From Euclidia mi (lineage: Eukaryota > Arthropoda > Insecta > Lepidoptera > Erebidae), in NCBI GenBank assembly GCA_944739405.2, contig OX123209.2:15518217-15582216 (forward strand): a DNA stretch of 64,000 nt, written 5' to 3'. Position 1 is the first letter of the stretch; every line of letters starts with the position of its first letter. The position numbers and the translations under genes were made by a program. The notes beneath the pieces were generated by a model, which saw nothing but the letters and a program-made list of their open reading frames with translations, searched no databases and was not told the origin of the DNA. This document shows, one piece after another, positions 56,811 to 64,000 of the stretch.

Positions 56811-57301
56811 CCCTTGGGGTGCCTGGTGGGTCTGATAGACCCATCACTTTAAAGAATCGAAAATATTTTAGAAAATTCGTAACTACCGCCGCTGTGTGCC
56901 TGAGTAGCTTCGTGATATAGACTGGCGGCTAGATTGCCGCCCCTCCCGCAGTCCGCAACGCGCACGCGTTCGAGTAACACGTGTTTTATGTGCGCTCTGG
57001 TCTGAGAAACCCGACCAGGCACGCGGCGTAACTTTTAACTGGTAAGTTATTATTTTTGTTTTCATTATTTATTTTGCATTGTGTGGTAAATTGTTTATCT
57101 GTATAATATTTTCGCAGTTTAAATATGGCCAGGTGAATAACCAATACCGAAATAAGCCAAATTTTAGATCAAGATTTCTATGAAATTGAGGATGACGTGG
57201 TTTTTGATGAAAGTGGAGCCGATTCCGATCACGTGAGTATTCAACATGATTCAGATGATACTGAGGAAGAAGTACAAGGTCATAATGAACCAAGTAGTGA
57301 C

Positions 57302-57802
57302 TGGTTCGGCTATACACCGAAACCGTAGGGTTCTAGGCGACTTGGGAAGGATTAATGGAATGGACTGTATTAGGGCGAGTTCTGGGTCGCCTAGAAAGGA
57401 TTAAGGGAAGAGGAGATGGATACGGGAGGAGGTGATTGAGTGGGTATAGGATATTTCAAGGATGGAAGGCACTTACCTTATACAACCTTCTTCGTTTCCG
57501 TAGGGCAGTCTCCTGGTGGTTTCGTGATGCAGCTGCTTGTTTTCACTTCACTCACGAGCGGGTTTTTCTTGGTGGAAGCGGTAAATCACATACAGCGGTG
57601 CGGCGCGGAGCGGTATCGAGACGGCGTTCTTAGCGAGCGGAATGTTCTAGACTGTCACTCGCGTCGACGAATCGCGTCGAAGGCAGTGCCCTTCCAGGGA
57701 GTGGGATAGAGCGGGACGGAAATATGGTATCGCTCGCACTAGACGTGGAACGATTGATCTTGATGCGATTAGTTATATATAGGAAGGTAGATGGCGCTAC
57801 CA
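57302..57802 (-). repeat. 3' LTR of the BEL/Pao element
   Basis: 501 bp, TGGTTCGGCTATACACC to GATGGCGCTACCA on the plus strand. Differs from the 5' LTR at two positions (TTTTTCTTGG against TTTTCCTTGG, and AATATGGTA against AATATAGTA). Confidence 0.95.
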
Positions 57803-57816
57803 TATCCCCCCGGCCC
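57803..57816 (-). other. Polypurine tract
   Basis: Minus strand GGGCCGGGGGGATA, directly upstream of the 3' LTR; the expected site of plus-strand DNA priming. Confidence 0.8.
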
Positions 57817-58017
57817 TAAAGGGTTGCCTTTAAAAAAAATAGAATTGAACTTAGCTATGTTGGGTGTACTACCGCATAAGCCATCAATAGGCTAAGACAG
57901 CGATATGACAATAAAATTAATCTAAACTAACTTTAGCGAAAACTACAAACGCAATAATAGCGAAAACTACTAACTAAATACTTAAACTAAGAGGTAGGTC
58001 CAACTTCAGGCTAGATC

Positions 58018-58353
58018 TCACTGAGTTGGAAGCGGACGCGAGTTGATCAGTGCCTCGACTTGTGCAAGGACAGTTAAAGGCTCTTCGTAAGAGAGGATCT
58101 GTTGACCTATAACTTTGAACCGATGCGTTTTAATTACTTTGACCATGCTTGCCCAACATCCACCGAAATGTGGTGATGCTGGTGGAATAAACTTCCAGCC
58201 AATATGATCTATGGAAGGTTCTTCCTGAAGACGAGTACGATAACCCGCGACGTGATTGAAACAAGTAGCGGGAACAAGTTCAATCAACTTACTAACGCGG
58301 TTGGCGACAAAAGTCTGCCAGCGGTGAGGAGAAGAATAAATCCAAGCGAGCAC
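58018..58353 (-). pseudogene. BEL/Pao RNase H to integrase end, internal deletion
   Basis: One open frame joins the end of RNase H (VLAWIYSSPHRWQTFVANRV) to the very end of the integrase core (KFIPPASPHFGGCWASMVKV, then VEALINSRPLPTQ). The integrase zinc region and the first two catalytic Asp residues are absent, an estimated loss of 300 or more codons between about 58210 and 58260. The DUF5641-type tail is also missing. Confidence 0.8.
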
Positions 58354-59115
58354 TACCTTGGAGTCGGAAAATGCGTATATTTATTAATAGAGTAGTGGGG
58401 CAAAACTGTGTCTTGAACCTTGCGGAGCAAATGAGACAGCGGAAGGGCCGCGCACAACTCCAGTCTCGCAACCGAAATGGTTTAACAGGCGAGACCTTAG
58501 ACTTGGCACAAACTAACTGCACCGAGTAGTTAGAACCAATGCGGACTTGCAGATATACGACTCCGCCGTAAGCACGCTCGCTGGCGTCAGCGAAACCTGT
58601 TAAGTTGACGGTACATCCATCTACCAACCCAAGATGACGCGGAATAGTAATTTGATTGAGCGCTAAGCTCAACACAAACTGGCCCCAAGCGGCGACAATA
58701 TGGTCAGGGGGTGTTTCATCCCACTCACACTTTGATAGCCAAAGCTCTTTGATCAAGAGCTTGGCGTACAAAATTGTGGGAGCCACAAAACCCATTATGT
58801 ACCATAGTCGAGCCACTGTGGACAGCATAGTGCGTTTGGTGCACTTATCATCTGGTGGTGAGACGTCAAACCGAAAACTATCGCAGGATTTGTCCCAGCG
58901 TAAACCGAGAACCTTATGCGGTACAGACTTCTCAAACTCAATGTCTGGAGAAGCTTTATGAGAATCTGGTATGCGTGCGAGAACCTCCTTAGAGTTGCTT
59001 GTCCATTTGACAAGATCAAACTGGCCTCGCTTGAAAAGCTGAATAAGCTCTTCACAAAGCGAAATTGCTAGCGGAGCGGGTATGACATTACAGGCAATGT
59101 CATCTATATACAAAG
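58354..59115 (-). pseudogene. BEL/Pao RT palm to RNase H fragment
   Basis: Open from the repeat side: ALYIDDIACNVIPAPLAISL, the YxDD catalytic motif of RT, followed by the thumb and connection (KVLGLRWDKSCDSFRF, TVARLWYIMGFVAPTILYAK) and the RNase H start (NLTGFADASERAYGGVVYLQ). A frameshift near 58480 follows. The RT fingers and the palm part that carries the first catalytic Asp are missing; the YxDD motif lies almost directly next to the tandem repeat at 59121. Confidence 0.85.
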
Positions 59116-59120
59116 CGGAT

Positions 59121-59292
59121 GTGTAGTATAGTATAGTGTAGCGTAGCGTAGCTTGGCATAGCATAGCGTAGCATAGCATAGCATAGCATAGCGTAGCATA
59201 GCGTAGCATAGCGTAGCATAGCGTAGCATAGCGTAGCATAGCGTAGCATAGCGTAGCATAGCGTAGCATAGCGTAGCATAGCATAGCATAGC
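59121..59292. repeat. GCGTAGCATA tandem repeat replacing RT
   Basis: Nine perfect consecutive copies of the 10-mer GCGTAGCATA (59191-59280), flanked by degenerate GCATA/GCGTA pentamers. It lies exactly where the RT N-terminal half should be. It is open in two minus frames and encodes periodic peptides such as MLRYATLCYA. Confidence 0.95.
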
Positions 59293-59295
59293 TAA

Positions 59296-61323
59296 TTAGT
59301 GCTTTATCTTACACACAGTTTTAGCACCTACCTTGATCTCTTGAAGATCAGAACAACAACAAGACGTAATACAATGAGAAGTATGTAACGTAGGTACGGT
59401 ACCCATAATCACATACCCAAGTACCGTCTCAATAGCGGGCGGTAAATCATATCGCTCACTACGAACTATGTTAGTTAGTAGCAAGTGCGGAAATATTGAA
59501 GCTCCGATCAAAAGATCAATGCCTGCCGGATTCGCAAACTCCGCGTCGGCTAACGGCAATGACTCGAGATGTGTGAGTGATGCTACGTCTACATTAGCGT
59601 TCGGCAATGCGTCCGTGATACGCTCCACGATAAGCGAAGAAATGTTAAAATGAATATTCCTATCAAAACGCGAATGTATTTTAATATCTACGGAACCCCT
59701 GCAATGCTTTTCTGATCCGCCTATCCCTTTGACGGTTGAGTTAGTATTTTTAAAGTTATTCCATAATCCGAGGCGTTTGAAGCATTCCGATGTTATTAGA
59801 TTGGTCTGAGATGCGCTATCTAGCAGACAACGTACCATGTGCGGCGACCCATTAACATCGTATACGATAACTTGCGCTGTCGCTAACAGTACCGTGTTAG
59901 ACGCCGTACACTGCGTTTTGGCCCTGCGCGGATCATTATAGATGCGCGAGTGCCGTCCTCGCGTGCGCGTCGCCCGCGCAGTGGATGTCATACACAACGA
60001 TACTTCGCCCTCAGACGCGGCAGACGCAGCTACCGTGGTCTGCACCTGCGTAAGTGTGTCAAGGTTAGCGGCTTGACTTGACAACCGGTTATTTTTATCA
60101 TAATGTAACAGTGTATGATGTTTTTGTTTACACGAGCGACATCTCGTTCTACTGGAACAATTACTCGTTTTATGTTTTATGCTTAAGCAATTAATGCAAG
60201 CTTTGTTATCTTTTACGCTTTTAAAACGAGCAATTGGATTTAAATCATTAAAGGTGGGACACTTATAGTAATGGTCGTGCACTATATTACTGCACAGACA
60301 CTTCTGTGAATTATTACTATTAGATTCCGAACATGTTACGTAAGATTGTGGATTAGGGACTGAGTTATTATTACTATTTCGCGATTTATTCAACCTTTGT
60401 TTGTTGTTGTTAGTGTTAGACGGGCCAGGTGAACCAGACTGCGTATTATGAAATATTCGACACTGATCTTTGATGAACGAAATAAAACTATCTAGTGTAG
60501 GTATTTTATTATTGCGTTCCGTCATCTCGAATGCGCGAATTGTATCAGTGTCAAACTTTTTTAAAGCGAGTTGAAGCAACATAAAGTCGGAAAGATCTTC
60601 TAATTTTAAATTCCTAAGAGAATTAACCGCGGTTACGAAGTTATCAATAAACAGCTGGAAATTCGAGACAGACGCGTTGCTGGACAGTTTGAGATTTAAA
60701 GCTTGGTCAAAGTACGTAGACGCTAGAACGCGCGTGTCTTGATATCTGTCAAGTAGTGACTGAAATATGACCTGATAATTCTCAGCACTGGGTGTGACAC
60801 CTGCAAATACGGACTGGGCCTTCGGTGACAGTTTACCTATTAAATAGTACAACCTGTCAGCATCTGTCAGAGAACCATTATCGTGCACTGTAGACTTAAA
60901 ACTTGCATAGAATAACGGCCAATTTCGTATATCTCCGTCAAACGACATAATCTCGATTGGCGGTAATCTCGGTTTGCGGGCAACGGGCTCTGCTGAACAT
61001 TTACCCTCCAATTGCGATTGTATACGCTTAATAATACAATAAAGATCTTCGAATGAGGTATACGCCTGATAGTTCGGTTTTTCATCAGGATTGATAGAAA
61101 GTAATCTTGCGTTATAATCGTCTAACAACTTATGAAAATCTGTTCGAATACTATCTACTGTTAAACAATAACTGAGAAATGCTTCGCTATTACTGTCAGA
61201 CATAGATGCGGTTTTTGAGCATTCATATATGTTTTGGATGCGCTCAAATAAAATATTGCGTTTCGCTTCTAAGATTGTCATCTCTTTGTCTTCCGACACG
61301 CGTGACTTCTTTTGTTGTGACAT
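59296..61323 (-). CDS. BEL/Pao gag-protease polyprotein
   Basis: 675 codons, intact from ATG 61321-61323 to TAA near the tandem repeat. Residues about 110-290 form the DUF1759-type gag (IEIMSFDGDIRNWPLFYASF). Cys/His zinc-binding clusters occupy about 340-405 (ACINCLSIKHKTSNC, TRCRSCKQKHHTLLHY). The aspartic protease (DUF1758-type) has its active site at about residue 498 (RCLLDSASQTNLITSE). The polyprotein normally continues into RT; here it stops after KVGAKTVCKIKH because the following DNA is deleted. The intact frame means gag could still be made. Confidence 0.9.
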   Translation of the reverse strand: MSQQKKSRVSEDKEMTILEAKRNILFERIQNIYECSKTASMSDSNSEAFLSYCLTVDSIRTDFHKLLDDYNARLLSINPDEKPNYQAYTSFEDLYCIIKRIQSQLEGKCSAEPVARKPRLPPIEIMSFDGDIRNWPLFYASFKSTVHDNGSLTDADRLYYLIGKLSPKAQSVFAGVTPSAENYQVIFQSLLDRYQDTRVLASTYFDQALNLKLSSNASVSNFQLFIDNFVTAVNSLRNLKLEDLSDFMLLQLALKKFDTDTIRAFEMTERNNKIPTLDSFISFIKDQCRIFHNTQSGSPGPSNTNNNKQRLNKSRNSNNNSVPNPQSYVTCSESNSNNSQKCLCSNIVHDHYYKCPTFNDLNPIARFKSVKDNKACINCLSIKHKTSNCSSRTRCRSCKQKHHTLLHYDKNNRLSSQAANLDTLTQVQTTVAASAASEGEVSLCMTSTARATRTRGRHSRIYNDPRRAKTQCTASNTVLLATAQVIVYDVNGSPHMVRCLLDSASQTNLITSECFKRLGLWNNFKNTNSTVKGIGGSEKHCRGSVDIKIHSRFDRNIHFNISSLIVERITDALPNANVDVASLTHLESLPLADAEFANPAGIDLLIGASIFPHLLLTNIVRSERYDLPPAIETVLGYVIMGTVPTLHTSHCITSCCCSDLQEIKVGAKTVCKIKH

Positions 61324-61622
61324 GCTTACGTAAGTATAAGCTAATGAGAACGAAACAAAATAAGAATATCTAATGTATCTATTATTTTACCTAAGTAGGC
61401 AACACTTTAGAGCTGAGGAACTAAAAGTTGATTGAAATATGAGATTTATAAGACAACTATGATAGTTGCAGAAATAATAATTTAATAAGTAGGTAGCTAC
61501 ATAAAAGTTTACCTACTAATGCGGGCGGAAATAACCATGTGACGGTTATGTGAATATATTAGGAGTATAGCTAGGTGCTATAACTGCCTAGGTTTAGCGG
61601 TATAACGTATAAAACGTAAATG

Positions 61623-61641
61623 AATCCGGCTCGAAGGACCA
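61623..61641 (-). other. Primer binding site for tRNA-Tyr
   Basis: The plus-strand sequence AATCCGGCTCGAAGGACCA equals the 3' end of insect tRNA-Tyr including CCA, so the minus-strand element carries its 19-nt complement, 6 nt inside the 5' LTR. The tRNA identity is from memory of Drosophila tRNA-Tyr. Confidence 0.8.
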
Positions 61642-61647
61642 AAAAAA

Positions 61648-62148
61648 TGGTTCGGCTATACACCGAAACCGTAGGGTTCTAGGCGACTTGGGAAGGATTA
61701 ATGGAATGGACTGTATTAGGGCGAGTTCTGGGTCGCCTAGAAAGGATTAAGGGAAGAGGAGATGGATACGGGAGGAGGTGATTGAGTGGGTATAGGATAT
61801 TTCAAGGATGGAAGGCACTTACCTTATACAACCTTCTTCGTTTCCGTAGGGCAGTCTCCTGGTGGTTTCGTGATGCAGCTGCTTGTTTTCACTTCACTCA
61901 CGAGCGGGTTTTCCTTGGTGGAAGCGGTAAATCACATACAGCGGTGCGGCGCGGAGCGGTATCGAGACGGCGTTCTTAGCGAGCGGAATGTTCTAGACTG
62001 TCACTCGCGTCGACGAATCGCGTCGAAGGCAGTGCCCTTCCAGGGAGTGGGATAGAGCGGGACGGAAATATAGTATCGCTCGCACTAGACGTGGAACGAT
62101 TGATCTTGATGCGATTAGTTATATATAGGAAGGTAGATGGCGCTACCA
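61648..62148 (-). repeat. 5' LTR of the BEL/Pao element
   Basis: 501 bp, 499 of 501 bases identical to the 3' LTR by eye. Its end GGTAG-ATGGCG-CTACC is itself an inverted repeat. The solo LTR at 5536-5996 is an older relative. Confidence 0.95.
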
Positions 62149-63469
62149 GTGACAGTGATGGTGAGATGTCTCAGCCTTTGAGAAACTTTGCTCACAGATC
62201 AATATATAAAGGAAAAGATAATACAATATGGTTCCGTAATCCTCCGAGTGCTCGCGTTCGTACTAGAGCAGAGAACATTTTTACTGGAACACCTGGCGTG
62301 AAACCTCATGCAAGACATGCGCAGCAAGAACTTGATTGCTTTCATCTGTTTGTGACTGAAGACATGTTGAATGTAATTATGGAACATACTAATAGGAAGA
62401 TCTGCAATACGAGGCAGGGTAGCAATACTTCAAATGAATATGCCTATTTAGAGATCACAATGAACGAACTAAAAGCGGTTATTGGATTACTCTTCTTAGC
62501 CGGATTATTCAAATCTGGAAGACAAAACCTGAAAGATTTATGGGCAAGTGATGGAACCGGCATAGATATATTTCAAATGACAATGAGTTTGAAACGATTT
62601 GTGTTTGTTGTAAATTGTTTGAGATTCAATAACTTGGACACGCGTGAAGAAAGAGCAGCAACTGATAAATGGGCACCTATCAGAGATATTTTTGAAGACT
62701 TTGTAAGGAACTGCCAATCCGTCTATGTTTCATATGAAAATTTAACCATTGATGAAGAATTGGTAGCCTTTCGTGGTAGATGTGGGTTTCGCCAGTACTT
62801 ACCCAGCAAACCAGCAAAGTATGGGATAAAGATTATAGCCCTCGTTGATGCTCATACCTATTATTCTTTGAATATGGAGATATACGCAGGAGAACAGCCG
62901 GAAGGCGGAAGGCGAGCAATAAGCCGCATGACGTAGTAGATTGTATAGTACAACCCATCTCTCAAACAGGAAGAAATGTAACCATGGACAATTGGTTTAC
63001 GAGCTATCCTACGTACGAACATCTACTGAAAAATCATAAATTGACTGCTGTGGGGACAATGAAAAGCAACAAAGCTTGTATCCCACCGAATTTTTTGAAA
63101 AAACGTGACGTGAACACCACAATTTTTGGCTTTCAAAAGGATTTGACAATCCTCTCTTATATTCCAAAACGAAATAAGAATGTTTTCATGTTGTCATCAC
63201 TTCACCACGATTGTGAAATAGATATTGAAACAGGTGATCAGCAAAAACCGGCAGTTATAACCATCTATAACCAGACAAAAAGTGGTGTGGATAACGTAGA
63301 CAAATTGATTCGTATATATGATGTGTCTCGAAATTCTAAAAGGTGGCCCCTGACAATTTTTTTCTGGGTTCTCAATACCGCTGGTATTAATGCTAAAATT
63401 ATTTACATGTTGAACAATACCGGTGCTAGCAATGTAACTAGAAGAGACTTAATAAAAAAACTAGAGGAC

Positions 63470-63665
63470 GCCAGCAGCTACGCCTGCATTATTTTAAAAT
63501 TTACCCGTTTTGGCCGATCCCGTGGGAATTTCGGGAAATCCCTTCATAGTGCACCCCTACGGTCCCCAAGAAACATGCATGCCAAATTTCAGCTTCCTGC
63601 TTCCAAAAGTTTCGTCAAGTCTGTCAGTCAGTCAGTAACGCAAGGATTTTATATATTAAGATTAG
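63470..63665 (+). mobile_element. Truncated LINE (RTE-like) 3' end inside piggyBac
   Basis: About 195 bp separates two halves of a conserved transposase segment (RRDLIKKL and GMALTAPYQAERL). It contains CCCGTGGGAATTTCGGGAAA, ATGCCAAATTTCAGCTTCCT and a GTCAGTCAGTCAGT stretch followed by TTTTATATATTAAGATTA, features I associate with the 3' ends of insect RTE-type LINEs. It keeps the transposase frame open. Edges are approximate and no clear target duplication was seen. Confidence 0.55.
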
Positions 63666-64000
63666 GCATGGCATTGACGGCTCCATATCAAGCTGAACGT
63701 CTTAACAATTTGCGTCTTCCAATTAACTTAAGGAAGAGAATTAGCTCTCATATAGGAGAACCCTCAGAGCCACCAGCTAAAAGACAAGATGCTGCTATAA
63801 AAAGACGTTGTTATATATGCCCTGCTAAAATGGACCGTAAGTCTAAGTACATTTGTATTTCTTGCACGAGTCATATTTGCATGGAACACGCAAATTTTAT
63901 ATGCGAAAATTGACGCACAAATACTGAGTAATTATTAATCTTACTTTAGTAACCAAAGTTTATAACTTTAAGTTAATTCATCTGTGCCTTATATTAATGT

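Larger units (their letters stand above)
57302..62148 (-). mobile_element. Young BEL/Pao LTR retrotransposon, deletion derivative
   Basis: 4847 bp with two 501-bp LTRs, inserted antisense in the piggyBac transposase. The 5-bp target duplication GTGAC is perfect (57297-57301, 62149-62153). All parts are in order on the minus strand: 5' LTR, primer site, gag-protease, a broken RT/RNase H, the end of integrase, polypurine tract, 3' LTR. Large pieces of RT and integrase are missing, so it needs another element's enzymes to move. The nearly identical LTRs show that it nevertheless inserted recently. Confidence 0.95.
57125..63913 (+). pseudogene. piggyBac transposase, interrupted and frameshifted
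   Basis: Fifty-nine codons from ATG 57125 (acidic, EIEDDVVFDESGADSD), with TGA as the fourth codon. The frame is cut at 57301 and resumes in phase at 62154 (SDGEMSQPLRNF). The catalytic acidic triad is preserved: LTIDEELVAF, NVTMDNWFTS and SGVDNVDKL. A frameshift at about 62905-62925 splits the reading frame between the first and second Asp. The C-terminal Cys-rich finger is present (RCYICPAKMDRKSKYICISC, then CMEHANFICEN). A foreign insertion lies at about 63470-63665. Clearly inactive, but the core was intact until fairly recently. Confidence 0.9.
56811..64000 (+). mobile_element. piggyBac-type transposon, inserted in hAT at TTAA
   Basis: Starts CCCTTGGGGTGCC directly after TTAA. The 5' region has a perfect short inverted repeat TGGGTCT-GAT-AGACCCA (56825-56850 region). 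A likely leader intron runs from GTAAGT (57042) to TTTTCGCAG (57117), 76 nt. The transposase follows. The element is interrupted by BEL/Pao (57302-62148), and its 3' TIR was not reached by 64000. Confidence 0.85.

Noticed and set aside
57440..57709. Open frames inside the BEL/Pao LTRs, present twice
   Set aside because: Duplicated because LTRs are duplicated; no similarity to known proteins and on the antisense strand of the element.
58292..59284. Single 330-codon protein starting in the decamer repeat
   Set aside because: The first 50 or so residues are translated repeat, and the end runs out of frame after RNase H; not a natural protein.
59121..59292. CRISPR-like or satellite array
   Set aside because: Continuous 10-bp repeats without spacers inside a retroelement in a eukaryotic genome; simple tandem repeat.

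Overview
The window is eukaryotic, repeat-dominated DNA, most likely from a moth or butterfly. That inference rests on the AT-rich background, the element mix (BEL/Pao, DIRS-like, Ty3/gypsy, CR1/jockey-group LINEs, piggyBac, hAT, Tc1-like), and a SINE family with a GATGAT tail typical of lepidopteran repeats. I see no operons, prokaryotic signals, rRNA genes, functional tRNA genes or CRISPR arrays. Only three short stretches look like possible host coding sequence: two convergent terminal exons near 6.1-6.6 kb and a THAP-domain ORF near 52.1/53.4 kb. Two of the three are broken by transposons.

Left flank (1-10,048). In order: a fold-back MITE, a decayed LINE tail, a decayed Ty3/gypsy pol, three dated copies of one SINE family, a GC-rich cluster of hairpins, a TIR element (4,648-6,117) sitting in a putative exon and itself carrying a SINE and a solo LTR, and a patchwork of DIRS-like and BEL/Pao fragments in both orientations.

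Centre (10,049-48,804). A 7.66-kb segment is repeated head-to-tail five times (61% of the window). Each unit holds the N-terminal part of a DIRS-like gag (minus), the 3' part of a jockey-type LINE (LINE-C, minus), a 5'-truncated stub of LINE-B (plus), and a LINE-A inserted in that stub (plus; 5' UTR, ORF1, ORF2). The junctions between units are identical and carry a 7-nt filler. Four units have LINE-A ORF2 cut and fused to antisense gag; only the fifth runs on into the complete ORF2 and the 3' end. All five share the same ORF1 frameshifts, so the copies arose by DNA-level duplication and not by retrotransposition. Single-base differences are distributed in conflicting patterns, which suggests exchange between units.

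Right flank (48,805-64,000). The rest of LINE-A, then of LINE-B, then an LTR, then the upstream part of LINE-C follow in the order expected for A inside B inside C. Next come a Tc1-like element inserted directly after the ATG of a THAP ORF, and a nest that can be read to the base: hAT transposase, interrupted at TTAA by piggyBac, interrupted with a 5-bp target duplication (GTGAC) by a young BEL/Pao element whose two 501-bp LTRs differ at 2 positions. That BEL/Pao is a deletion derivative: much of its reverse transcriptase is replaced by a GCGTAGCATA tandem repeat.
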